Both the position numbers and the translations under genes were made by a program. Shown here piece after piece: positions 25,331 to 33,981 of a DNA stretch of 64,000 bases. Under the pieces are notes generated by a model. That model did no database searches, was not told the DNA's origin, and saw only the letters and a program-made list of their open reading frames with translations. The stretch's first letter is position 1. The number at the start of each line of letters is the position of its first letter. The DNA is from Paraglaciecola polaris LMG 21857 (GTDB lineage Bacteria > Pseudomonadota > Gammaproteobacteria > Enterobacterales > Alteromonadaceae), in the NCBI RefSeq assembly GCF_000315055.1, contig NZ_BAER01000113.1, positions 1 through 64,000 on the forward strand. Direction: 5' to 3'.

Positions 25331-26424
25331 TATTTTTGCTCCTCAAATACTTCGATCAAAAAGCCATTTGGTGCTCGCAGTGTGGCGACGTTGGCGCTAC
25401 CCACTAACGGATCGACCACCTTGATTGGTGCACTGACTATTTCTGCACCGTATGCGTTAGCGTTTTCCAATACCGTTTGCAATGAACGCACCGGAAAGCT
25501 CCACATGCCTAGGCCAATATTGGGTAGGCTAGGGGCATTTTTAGGCTTGATCGGTTCAACATTATGAAAGTCCACAAACAACATGTGACCAGTTGTGGCC
25601 CCTTTGCTATACACGATAGCAAATCTAAATTCGGTGCCGTTTGGTAGGTTCATGGCGCCTTTATCACCTGCGGATTTAAATACCCGGTCGGAACGAATTT
25701 CTAATCCTAGTACGTCGGTGTAAAATTTAAGTTGCGAGTCGGAGTCAGTGATCACCTGGGCTGAATAGGCTGGGCCACCTTTGCCATGTTTGTCTGTAGG
25801 CCCAAGTTGCGCCATGCCATCTCCACGGGTAATGGCCACTCCATGGTTAAAGTCAGGCGCGTTAAAAATGGTTTCATCAATGGGGTAAGTACTGCCGTCG
25901 GGTCTGGGAATTGGGTAACTTTCAAGTGCATTAAGGGCTTCAAAACCTAAGGTGCGAATGTGTTTGTCTAGCGCAATTGTATTGTTGTTCGGAAAACCCA
26001 ATGAAAATGGGCCAAGTTCTCGCGAATTCCAGCTATCGTGAATACTCGGCATAGGTTTGCTAAGCACTAAGAGACGAATTTGAATCGCGCTGTCTATCCC
26101 TTTTCGATACAAACGGTAAGTTTGCCAACTGAGGTCGCCAGGCATATCCCATAAGGTGCGTTGGGATTTTTCTAATGCTGGGCCGATAGTTAACGGCCCC
26201 TCAACACTCATGCCCATACCATCACGGTAAAATAACAGGCTTTGCTCCAATGAGACGGTGGCAATGGTTACCGTATGCAGCGGCATAGCTAACGCGTCTC
26301 GTACTTGGCTTTTGGGTGCCAAAGCATCGTTTGATTCGCTATGGGCATGGGGCATAAATCCAAGGCAAGTGAGTAACACACCCATGATTAATATCAAAAA
26401 TCGGTTATTCAATTTCAAACTCAT
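25330..26424 (-). CDS. exported two-domain VOC protein
   Basis: This 364-residue protein begins with a hydrophobic export signal (FLILIMGVLLTCLGF, cleavage probably after AHS) and has two VOC domains. The first starts LHTVTIATVSLEQSLLFYRDGMGM near residue 48; the second starts SAQVITDSDSQLKFYTDVLGL near residue 217 and ends LRAPNGFLIEVFEEQ with the ligand Glu. It is the first gene of the operon with a second VOC gene and the Crp/Fnr regulator. The divergent VOC gene at 26493 begins only 68 bases away and a 16-bp palindrome lies between them. Confidence 0.83.
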   Translation of the reverse strand: MSLKLNNRFLILIMGVLLTCLGFMPHAHSESNDALAPKSQVRDALAMPLHTVTIATVSLEQSLLFYRDGMGMSVEGPLTIGPALEKSQRTLWDMPGDLSWQTYRLYRKGIDSAIQIRLLVLSKPMPSIHDSWNSRELGPFSLGFPNNNTIALDKHIRTLGFEALNALESYPIPRPDGSTYPIDETIFNAPDFNHGVAITRGDGMAQLGPTDKHGKGGPAYSAQVITDSDSQLKFYTDVLGLEIRSDRVFKSAGDKGAMNLPNGTEFRFAIVYSKGATTGHMLFVDFHNVEPIKPKNAPSLPNIGLGMWSFPVRSLQTVLENANAYGAEIVSAPIKVVDPLVGSANVATLRAPNGFLIEVFEEQK

Positions 26425-26429
26425 TTAAA

Positions 26430-26445
26430 ATTTGTCCGTACAAAT
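26430..26445. promoter_or_regulatory. palindrome between divergent VOC genes
   Basis: ATTTGTCCGTACAAAT has 6-bp perfect arms (ATTTGT/ACAAAT) around CCGT. It lies 5 bases from the start codon of the minus-strand gene and 47 bases from that of the plus-strand gene. It differs from the FNR-type boxes nearby, so a second regulator is implied. Its TTGT/ACAA halves are GntR-like. Confidence 0.5.
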
Positions 26446-26492
26446 GTTAGTGTCAGCAAATCATATACAAGTACAGAAAAAAAGGTAACTAA

Positions 26493-27623
26493 ATGACGGT
26501 ATTTACTCGGTTATGCATTTTGGGGCTTTTATTAGGCATATCATCAACAAGTCGCGGCCAGTCAGAATTGCTCCCAGATACCGGCGTAGGTGGAGTGTAC
26601 GAGGTTATGATTGGCACAGATGACAGTGAAAGCCTACTTAAATATCTGGCGCAATTCGGCTTTCGGGAAATTGACAAAGGTCAAATAGGGCGCGAAAAGG
26701 CACTCGCTTTATATGGGGTCGATAGCGGGCTGACTTCCTATCGTTTGCAAAATGCTGAGGTTGACAGCCATGGTCTTATTCGCGTACTCGCATGGGAAAC
26801 GCTACTTGGGACGGGTGTGGGGTATGCCCAACCAGAAACGGTTGGCCAGCGCATGATGGTCATGCGTACCGAGGACGTGTTTCGCATTCATGATGCGTTT
26901 GCCGATGCGCGAAAAGCGGGTCAAAAATGGCTCCCCACTGCACCCGTTTATGCGGATTTGTATGCTATGACCGAAGGTAAACCGGACGTATTAAATCGCC
27001 GCACTGGGGTACGTGAAATGGCGGTATATGGGGAGCTTTTTAACCTAGTGTTGTTTCAGCGTTACGGTTACACCATAAAAGGTTATGGCAGCATATCCCC
27101 AGACAGCCCCCTTAGAACCAGCGAAATTACGCACAATGATTTTATGTTAGCCGGCAACAGTAAAGCAGATATGCACCGTCAAACCGACTATTACCGGGAT
27201 GTGTTTGGCTTAAAACCTGAGGGGCCGGTGGTACTGGATGGGGATTGGCAGGATGGCCCAAAAGTGGTGTTTAACATGGCCGATGGTAGTAGCCATTACT
27301 ATCGTGGTTTTGTGAGTCCAAATAATATCTCCGGCAAGCTGAAATTTTTTGTAAACCCGGACCAGCGTCCTGATCGTAGTGCCGCGCAACAACCTGGCTA
27401 TGGAGGGATCACTATGCATTCTTTATTCGCAGACAAACCTGAATTGGTCAAACAGCTAGCGGAAGAGCACGGTATTATTACCACTGACGTGCAAAAAAAC
27501 GAGTTTGGTGAAAATAGCTTTGTACTGCGCGGCCCCGATGGTTCAAGCTGGCAAATATTACCCAAGCCAAAGTTAACGACACCAGAAGTGACTGAGCTAA
27601 CATTCGAGACTACTGCGCATTAA
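26493..27623 (+). CDS. exported VOC-fold protein
   Basis: This 376-residue protein has a short signal peptide (MTVFTRLCILGLLLGISS, cleavage probably near SRG-QS) and two VOC-like halves. The first starts VYEVMIGTDDSESLLKYLAQFG near residue 36; the second begins THNDFMLAGNSKADMHRQTDYYRDVFGL near residue 210 and closes VLRGPDGSSWQILPKP. It is the most divergent of the four VOC proteins here, and its closing segment has Gln where the usual ligand Glu would be. It is transcribed divergently from the VOC-VOC-Crp operon, with AAGGT before the start. The substrate is unknown. Confidence 0.78.
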   Translation: MTVFTRLCILGLLLGISSTSRGQSELLPDTGVGGVYEVMIGTDDSESLLKYLAQFGFREIDKGQIGREKALALYGVDSGLTSYRLQNAEVDSHGLIRVLAWETLLGTGVGYAQPETVGQRMMVMRTEDVFRIHDAFADARKAGQKWLPTAPVYADLYAMTEGKPDVLNRRTGVREMAVYGELFNLVLFQRYGYTIKGYGSISPDSPLRTSEITHNDFMLAGNSKADMHRQTDYYRDVFGLKPEGPVVLDGDWQDGPKVVFNMADGSSHYYRGFVSPNNISGKLKFFVNPDQRPDRSAAQQPGYGGITMHSLFADKPELVKQLAEEHGIITTDVQKNEFGENSFVLRGPDGSSWQILPKPKLTTPEVTELTFETTAH

Positions 27624-27729
27624 CGTGAGCTCTTAATGGGGTATACGGGCTTCGACTGTGTATGCAGATTGTCCCAAATAGGTTAATTTTAAAAACACAC
27701 ATGACAGAGCATATAGGGAGCGAAAACCG

Positions 27730-28224
27730 ATGCAGATAACTGTAGATAACCTTACGTGCGATGGTGTCCGTGGGCTGCTGGAAGAGCATCTAACGGATAT
27801 GTATGCCACATCACCGCCGGAAAGTGTCCATGCTTTGGATATGAACGCCTTAAAGCACTCTGCCATTACGTTCTGGTCTGCTCGGGAAAATGGGGTTGTG
27901 CTGGGGTGTGTTGCGTTAAAAGCGCTGACGCTCACTCACGGCGAAATTAAGTCTATGCGAACGGCAGATAAAGGGCGTAATCGGGGTGTTGGATCTGCAT
28001 TATTAACGCATCTGATTCATCAGGCCAAGCAGCGAGGTTATCAACAATTGAGCTTGGAAACGGGTAGCATGGAATATTTTGCACCTGCAAGGCGGTTGTA
28101 CCATAAATTTGGCTTTGAATATTGTGGTCCGTTTGCGGATTATGCATGGGATCCGAATAGTTGTTATATGACACGCGTTATCGACAATAACGCCACTGGT
28201 CCAACACTTGCTCAGTTAAATTGA
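27730..28224 (+). CDS. GNAT N-acetyltransferase
   Basis: This 164-residue protein is a single-domain GNAT acetyltransferase that would move acetyl from acetyl-CoA to an amine. The acetyl-CoA binding motif A is GRNRGVGSALLTHLI at about residues 80-94, and motif B is near YFAPARRLYHKFGFEYCGPF at about 117-136. The N-terminus begins with a partial strand set. It is cytosolic. It is preceded by GGGAGCG and stands alone between the VOC and sulfatase blocks, convergent with the latter, with no context clue to its substrate. Confidence 0.88.
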   Translation: MQITVDNLTCDGVRGLLEEHLTDMYATSPPESVHALDMNALKHSAITFWSARENGVVLGCVALKALTLTHGEIKSMRTADKGRNRGVGSALLTHLIHQAKQRGYQQLSLETGSMEYFAPARRLYHKFGFEYCGPFADYAWDPNSCYMTRVIDNNATGPTLAQLN

Positions 28225-28289
28225 AAAAGGGCAGTGACAACAGACATCACTCCCCCTACCGGGAAATCAATTACGTTAAAACAACGCCG

Positions 28290-29750
28290 TTAGTATTGGC
28301 CTGAGGCGTGGTACATCTCCATTTTTGACGGTCTTGGGCGTTTTCTGTGCGGCGCGTAGGCGCCGGTTGTACGGTCAAAGTCGTCTAGAGTACGAAAACT
28401 GGGGATAAAATCCTTAGTTGATGTTATCCAGCTGTCTAAAATTTGACGGTGCCGTTGCAGTACACCTTGATATTTTATATCAGTGGCTAGGTTAGTTAAC
28501 TCAAATGGATCGTTTTTAAGATCGTACAACTCGTCTTTTGGTCGAGGGGTTAAAAACGGACGTGCTTGCTGTTGTGTTAATGCGCCTTGTTCGAATAAAC
28601 GTGTGAGCTCCCACCAGGTTTTATGATAAACCGTGTCGGCGCTGGGTGTCGCAGGCAAATCAAAGTAATTATTGCGAATATAACGGTACTTTTCAGTACG
28701 CACCGAACGGCCATGATCTTCAAAGTCATGCCAGTTACGTTCCGATATGGCGTATTCTCTAAACGCTTCATTCGGCTCTTGAAACAGTCCATCGATACTT
28801 TTGCCTTCAAAAGATTGGGGGATATCCGCTTCGGCAAGCGTGAGAAAGGTCGGGGCTAAATCAATCGCGCTAATAATGCTTTTACTTGCCGTGCCCTTAG
28901 GGATCCCACTTGGCCAATAGGCGATAAACGGGGTTTTAACACCTGAGTCATACAAAGTGGTTTTGTCTCTGGCAAACGGGCGGCCGTTATCGGCAACAAA
29001 AACAATCAAGGTATTGTCTGCAACGCCCTGTTTTTCTAGCGTCTGCACTACTTTACCAACCGATTCATCGAGACGCGCAATTTCGTCATAATAAGCGGCA
29101 AAATCGTTCAGATACAGCTCGGTTGCCGGATAATAAGGCGGTAAGCGCACATCACTCTGGGTATGCTTAACTGGGTATTCACCCTGATAAAAAGGTCGAT
29201 GAGAATCCCATGAGGCAAACCACATGAAAAAGGGTTGATCCTTAGGGCGTTCTTCTAATAACGGAACCCACTGAGCGCTGCCTGATGGCTCATCGATAGC
29301 ATACTCAGACTCCCGCACTTCATTAAACCGCTCTTTGATTGCTTCACCTAAGTGCCACTTTCCTGCTGCTGCGGTCCAATAACCTGCCTCTCGTAGTTTC
29401 TCAGAGACGGTAATTTGCTCTGCAGGCAATGGCCAGTGTAATTGTTCAGCATCGGTATTGTGTGGGTAACGTCCAGTGATCATGCTTGCTCGGCTGGGAC
29501 TGCACGAACTGGCCGTTAGAAAAGCGTTATCAAAACGCATTCCACCCTTGGCGAGTTTGTCTAAGTTAGGTGTTTTCACCCCTGGGTTACCGTACGCACC
29601 AATATCGTCCCAGTTCAGGTCATCGGCAATAATTAATATTATATTTGGCCTTTGCTCGGCAAAAACTTGCGCTGAGAGTAATAAAGCGAATATTAATGCC
29701 ATTATCCGAGTAACGTATATGTAGCGCGGATGACAGATGTATTCCAACAT
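28290..29750 (-). CDS. S1 family sulfatase, periplasmic
   Basis: This 486-residue enzyme is a type I sulfatase that removes sulfate esters, probably from algal polysaccharide fragments. The N-terminal signal segment is MALIFALLLSAQVFA (about 17-31). The metal-binding IADDLNWDD follows, and the formylglycine motif CSPSR has its modified Cys at 83, within SSCSPSRASMITGR. GKWHLGE and DNGRPFARDKT are the other conserved active-site segments. The start at 29750 is chosen because AAGGAA lies 8 bases upstream; a longer frame to 29816 is not supported. It lies 84 bases downstream of the TonB receptor and is likely in its operon. Maturation needs a formylglycine-generating enzyme not encoded here. Confidence 0.9.
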   Translation of the reverse strand: MLEYICHPRYIYVTRIMALIFALLLSAQVFAEQRPNIILIIADDLNWDDIGAYGNPGVKTPNLDKLAKGGMRFDNAFLTASSCSPSRASMITGRYPHNTDAEQLHWPLPAEQITVSEKLREAGYWTAAAGKWHLGEAIKERFNEVRESEYAIDEPSGSAQWVPLLEERPKDQPFFMWFASWDSHRPFYQGEYPVKHTQSDVRLPPYYPATELYLNDFAAYYDEIARLDESVGKVVQTLEKQGVADNTLIVFVADNGRPFARDKTTLYDSGVKTPFIAYWPSGIPKGTASKSIISAIDLAPTFLTLAEADIPQSFEGKSIDGLFQEPNEAFREYAISERNWHDFEDHGRSVRTEKYRYIRNNYFDLPATPSADTVYHKTWWELTRLFEQGALTQQQARPFLTPRPKDELYDLKNDPFELTNLATDIKYQGVLQRHRQILDSWITSTKDFIPSFRTLDDFDRTTGAYAPHRKRPRPSKMEMYHASGQY

Positions 29751-29834
29751 GTTGAGTTCCTTGATTCGGTGTTTATCACGCACAGAGTACGGTGCTTTCG
29801 TACCCTGAATGATCACCTGTGTACGGTTGTGTTA

Positions 29835-32672
29835 TTAAAATTTGGCGCTAAGCCCAATATTGTAACGGGCACCAAATTGCTCGCTACTGATCAACTGGTC
29901 GGCAAAGCGTCCGTGGCGACGGGTGGTTTCTTCGGTGATGTTTAACCCTTCAACAAATACCGATACATTATCGTTTATCTCGTAACTTACGTTGATATCC
30001 CATTGGCCATACGCTTCGACGAAATTAGGCTCACCTTGACGTTGGGGTTGATAAAGTGCCAGTAGAAAGTCGTCTCGCCAGTTGTAGGCGATACGCGCCT
30101 GAAACCCGTCTTTCTCGTAAAATGCAATCAGGTTCGCAGAGTTACTTAGGCCGGTGAGGGCGAAGGTACTGTTAACGTCGTATACATCGTATTCTACGTT
30201 TCCATCTACAAAGGTCATGTTGGCGACAGTCCCGAAACCCGTTTCGCCAAAAATATGCTGAACGTTCAGTTCCCAGCCATCTACTTCAGCGTCGTTTAGG
30301 TTATCCGGAGAGGAGATCAAAAAGTTGATTTCTGGATCATCAGCGTTCGAGAAGCATGCTGGGTTACCACCAACCACTTCATCTGGGCAACCAGGACGTG
30401 GATTGATGCTCGGATCGGTTAACGGGTTACCGTTTACATCAGGCATGGTGCCTTCGCGAGTCGTAATACCAATGAAGTTCTCGACGTATTTTTTAAAGAA
30501 ACCAACCGACGCATAACTGCCGTTACCGTAATACCACTCAAGAGAGAAATCGATGTTCTTTGATTCGAGGGGGAGTAATCCTGGGTTACCGATAGACGCG
30601 CTATAAGGGCCGTCGGGGCGTGCATCTATGGTGGTTGATGGGAATAGTGAAGACAGATCAGGACGGCTAAGGGTTGTGCTGTACGACACTCGGCCCACTA
30701 GATCGTCGGTAAATTCAATATTGAAATCTACATTTGGCAGTAATCGGGTATAGCTACCCTCAAGGCTGAGGTTTGTTGGCTGATCTGTGAATACTTCACC
30801 AAAGCGGCCTGCGGTATTAACATAATTTAGTGCTTCGATACCTTGTTGTAGTGAGGTTGATGTAACATCTGTTTCTTCCCAGCGCAGCCCAGCATTCATT
30901 TTAACTGGCATGTGATTGAATTCAGTTTCAAAATCAAAAGACAGATATAAGGCCAAGGTTTCTTCGCTTACGCCGTTGTATACAGGATCGACCTGAAAGT
31001 AATGCCCTTGGTCTTTGACCAGTTGCAATGCCTCTTGCGCGCTGTAATCAGATAATAAAGGGAAAAGATTTTTGTTTCCGCCTATGTCTTTACCGAAGCC
31101 TTTACTGTCGTGGAATTGTATATCTAGGTTAGAGATATCAAGAGGGACAAATGCAATGGTACGTCTGGCGTAGGTATCTATATTGTAGTCTGTGTTGGCT
31201 AAGCCAAAGTTTATTTTGCTTAGCGCACCACTGTAGGCATTTACCCATTCCCCATGCAGTTGCATTTGCTTGATATTATTCTCAATTTCATAGCCTCGGG
31301 TTTGAAATAAATCAAATTGGATATTCTCTGAGGCATAAGGGTCTTGGCCGGGCAGGTCAGCCGCATCAAAGAAAATATCAGGTCGACCATTAGGGTGGGT
31401 AATGATACCCACATCGACCCCACCACGGTCGGCAATACCATCATCGTTTGTATCGTTCACCCTGGGGTTTTTAAGGTTCATGATGGTTTCAGAGTTACGC
31501 CCATCTGGCTGTGAGTGTGACGTTGAGTCGTGGTAATCGACCGTAAAGCTGAGGTTCTCAGTGGCTTGGTAAGCAATATTTAAACCCAGTGAATCATTCT
31601 CAGTATTGAAGTAATTATGGTACGACCAAAAGTTAAGTTCATCGTCAGGACGAAATGGATTGGTTACCGTGCCGTTGGCATCTGCATCGCCGCCTGTGTC
31701 TCCGTCAAACCAAAAGCTAGTGCGGTTAATATCTGACGTTTCTTTAAACCGCGAAAGGGTGTAATCCAGTGTGGCGACCAAGGTATCAGTGGGGGCGAAT
31801 TGCAGAACGAGTTGCCCATTTTGTCTTACTCGATGATTGTCGTGGGTATCAACACTGATGCTAAGTGGAGCCCAGTGTGTTTGACTTGGGTTTAAATTTG
31901 TATCGATGGCACTTTTGTCCACATTCGAGCCTCGCTCAGGTACCCAGCCCGGCGTTCCAACACGCTCTTTACGACTATCACGTTCAGCATGAGATAAAGA
32001 AAGCAGTACACCGATTTTACCATCAGCGAATTGCTGGCTGACCATGCCAGAAACTTCCGGCGTTACACTGTCTCCCACTTCAACACTGGTATCAACGACA
32101 CCTTTAACCGTTGCAACAGCTTTGAATCCATCGTAATCAAAGGGTTTTGCAGTTTTTATATTAATGGTTGAACCAATGCCTCCTGATGAAATGTTGGCCT
32201 TACCGGTTTTATATACTTCTACGCCGGACACACTTTCAGCCGCAATTTCACGAAAATTGAAGCTACGATCAATGCCGTCTTCTAATAAAGTCGATGAGGT
32301 GGGCATCTGACGATTATTTAGGGTGACGAGGTTAAAGCTAGGACCAAATCCACGCACTGTTACTTGATTGCCTTCATTATTCGAACGATCAATTGATACC
32401 CCAGTAATGCGCTGCAAGGATTCGGCTAAGTTGGTATCTGGAAACTTTCCGATATCTTGTGCGGTAATGGCGTCGACGACGCCGTCTGAGTCACGTTTGA
32501 TATTTGCCGCACTGATTAAAGAACCTCGGACACCTTTTACATTGATGACTTCAACTTCGGCTTCATTCGATTGTTGGGCGTAAACGGATGAGGTGGGTTG
32601 CAACGTTAGCAGTGCAAACGTAATCCCAGTGGCGAGCTTGGTTTGGGTAAAACTGTGTGTAAAGTGTTTCAT
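29835..32672 (-). CDS. TonB-dependent receptor, carbohydrate type
   Basis: This 945-residue outer-membrane receptor is of the type used by Alteromonadales to import oligosaccharides without SusD. It begins with a signal peptide (cleavage near VYA-QQ at about residue 33), a TonB box-like VEVINVKGVRGS, and the plug signature VDAITAQDIGKFPD and LAESLQRITGVSI (about 67-94). The barrel follows, ending in the aromatic SAKF. It is followed by a sulfatase gene, suggesting a sulfated polysaccharide ligand. It is divergent from a GntR regulator across a gap full of repeats (32825-32942). Confidence 0.93.
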   Translation of the reverse strand: MKHFTHSFTQTKLATGITFALLTLQPTSSVYAQQSNEAEVEVINVKGVRGSLISAANIKRDSDGVVDAITAQDIGKFPDTNLAESLQRITGVSIDRSNNEGNQVTVRGFGPSFNLVTLNNRQMPTSSTLLEDGIDRSFNFREIAAESVSGVEVYKTGKANISSGGIGSTINIKTAKPFDYDGFKAVATVKGVVDTSVEVGDSVTPEVSGMVSQQFADGKIGVLLSLSHAERDSRKERVGTPGWVPERGSNVDKSAIDTNLNPSQTHWAPLSISVDTHDNHRVRQNGQLVLQFAPTDTLVATLDYTLSRFKETSDINRTSFWFDGDTGGDADANGTVTNPFRPDDELNFWSYHNYFNTENDSLGLNIAYQATENLSFTVDYHDSTSHSQPDGRNSETIMNLKNPRVNDTNDDGIADRGGVDVGIITHPNGRPDIFFDAADLPGQDPYASENIQFDLFQTRGYEIENNIKQMQLHGEWVNAYSGALSKINFGLANTDYNIDTYARRTIAFVPLDISNLDIQFHDSKGFGKDIGGNKNLFPLLSDYSAQEALQLVKDQGHYFQVDPVYNGVSEETLALYLSFDFETEFNHMPVKMNAGLRWEETDVTSTSLQQGIEALNYVNTAGRFGEVFTDQPTNLSLEGSYTRLLPNVDFNIEFTDDLVGRVSYSTTLSRPDLSSLFPSTTIDARPDGPYSASIGNPGLLPLESKNIDFSLEWYYGNGSYASVGFFKKYVENFIGITTREGTMPDVNGNPLTDPSINPRPGCPDEVVGGNPACFSNADDPEINFLISSPDNLNDAEVDGWELNVQHIFGETGFGTVANMTFVDGNVEYDVYDVNSTFALTGLSNSANLIAFYEKDGFQARIAYNWRDDFLLALYQPQRQGEPNFVEAYGQWDINVSYEINDNVSVFVEGLNITEETTRRHGRFADQLISSEQFGARYNIGLSAKF

Positions 32673-32824
32673 GCATGTCTACCTTGTTGTCCTGAATTAT
32701 TTAAGGCATTTCACGGATATTGCTTAATGCACTAGGCATAACGCACTGTAAAAATGCCGTATTTAACGTATTCGTCACCTCAAGATTGCCTGTAATGAGG
32801 TTGTCACGATAAATTGAAACAATT

Positions 32825-32869
32825 AATTGTTAACAATTAAAACTGATAATTGCACATTGTTTTAACAAT
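32825..32869. promoter_or_regulatory. two TTGTT/AACAA inverted repeats
   Basis: AATTGTTAACAATT (32825-32838) is a perfect 14-bp palindrome and ATTGTT-TT-AACAAT (32856-32869) is a second symmetric site, 31 bases from the first, or three helical turns. They lie about 155-200 bases upstream of the TonB receptor start. TTGTTAAC occurs again at about 33195 near the GntR gene. Control by the divergent GntR regulator is the simple reading. Confidence 0.55.
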
Positions 32870-32892
32870 CACAATACAAATTGGTTAAATTG

Positions 32893-32942
32893 TGTGTAAT
32901 TAATATTAGATTATGTGTAATTAATATTAGATTATGTGTAAT
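32893..32942. repeat. 21-bp tandem repeat, 2.5 copies
   Basis: Two identical 21-base units (32893-32913 and 32914-32934), beginning TGTGTAATTAA and ending TTAGATTA, are followed by a partial third TGTGTAAT. The period is two helical turns, so a repeated protein site is possible. It lies in the 564-base gap between the TonB receptor and GntR genes, which holds no gene. Confidence 0.85.
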
Positions 32943-33236
32943 TTATTGATTTGTAATGTGACGTTACATGACATAATAAAGTGTCTGCCAGCTCAGCTGT
33001 TATTGCGTGTGGCCCTACAGAAGCTGCCATGTTAATTCGGTAAGGCTGTTTAATTGGATGGAAAAATGCTATCGCTCGCCTATGTTCAATGGTCGATCAG
33101 CACGCTAAGATGAACTAGGTACTGCAAGTATTATTATTAAGGCGTAGTCGGGGATTATTCAATTTAGTGCTCGTTATCTTGCGCACACACGAACATTGTT
33201 AACTGAAGTTAAATTGACGGAAGTGAGAATAAAATA

Positions 33237-33908
33237 TTGTCTGAGAAACACATTTTAACATCGCCACTACTCACCGAGCAGGGCACCGTTTACGCCAATA
33301 TACTAAGTGACATTACCAATGCTATTTTTATTAGCGGTGACCGTTTAGTGACCACCAAATTGGCCCAGCGCTACAACACCAGTATTAATCCTATACGTGA
33401 AGCCCTGAAACAATTGCAAGGTGAGGGCTTTGTGCATGTGGCGGCAAACTCTGGGGCACGGGTCGCTAAATTTGAAGCCAGTACCACCAGAAATGTATTT
33501 GAAATATTGCAGTTACTCGACCCGTATTTAATGGAATGGTTCGTTGAAGAGCACAGTCGGGAGCAGCGCGAAGATTTGTTTAGGATCTTGCGTAAAATGG
33601 AAGATATAGAATTAGTCGATCAATATGCGCATGTTTTATACCGCCATCTGGACACAGAATTTCATTGGTTGATGTACAAAGATCACTATAATAAAAATGC
33701 CGTTGAATTATGGCGGCGTAATCGCCTTATCCTGCATGTCATGCATGGCAGTTTGAAACTCAGTGCGAGGCGCATTGAGCAAAGTATCAGCGAGCATAGG
33801 GCGTTATTGGATTTACTTGAAAAGCGCGATCTAGCAGGCACATTAGCAATGTTAAAGGCTCATATCACTAACAGCGGACGTTACTGGTCACGTTATCAAA
33901 TCCGCTAA
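33237..33908 (+). CDS. GntR family regulator (FadR-type)
   Basis: This 223-residue regulator has an N-terminal winged helix-turn-helix (VTTKLAQRYNTSINPIREALKQLQGEGFV, about 35-63) and a helical FCD-type C-terminal domain. The recognition helix NTSINPIREALKQL is typical of FadR-group GntR proteins. Histidines in the C-terminal domain (HVLYRHLDTEFH and later SEHRALL) could bind a metal that positions a carboxylic acid or sugar acid effector. The likely start is TTG at 33237; no better in-frame start exists. It is divergent from the TonB receptor-sulfatase unit and probably controls it. It shares a bidirectional terminator with the convergent isomerase gene. Confidence 0.85.
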   Translation: MSEKHILTSPLLTEQGTVYANILSDITNAIFISGDRLVTTKLAQRYNTSINPIREALKQLQGEGFVHVAANSGARVAKFEASTTRNVFEILQLLDPYLMEWFVEEHSREQREDLFRILRKMEDIELVDQYAHVLYRHLDTEFHWLMYKDHYNKNAVELWRRNRLILHVMHGSLKLSARRIEQSISEHRALLDLLEKRDLAGTLAMLKAHITNSGRYWSRYQIR

Positions 33909-33920
33909 TACCTAGTGAGC

Positions 33921-33960
33921 AAAAAAGCCGTGAAGAATACAGTCTCTCACGGCTTTTTTT
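33921..33960. terminator. bidirectional terminator
   Basis: AGCCGTGA and TCACGGCT form an 8-bp stem with a 13-base loop, with an A-run on the left and a T-run on the right. It lies between the convergent GntR and isomerase genes and serves both. Confidence 0.9.
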
Positions 33961-33981
33961 TAGTATTTTTCTTGCGGCATA

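Noticed and set aside
22893-27623. VOC proteins considered as glyoxalase I enzymes
   Set aside because: They are exported, mostly tandem-domain, and their metal-ligand positions vary, so a cytosolic methylglyoxal role is not supported.
28290-29816. Longer sulfatase start at 29816
   Set aside because: The extension has no ribosome site and does not resemble a signal peptide; the ATG at 29750 has AAGGAA in the right place.
32893-32942. Short direct repeats considered as a CRISPR array
   Set aside because: The units abut each other without spacers, there are fewer than three copies and no cas gene is near.
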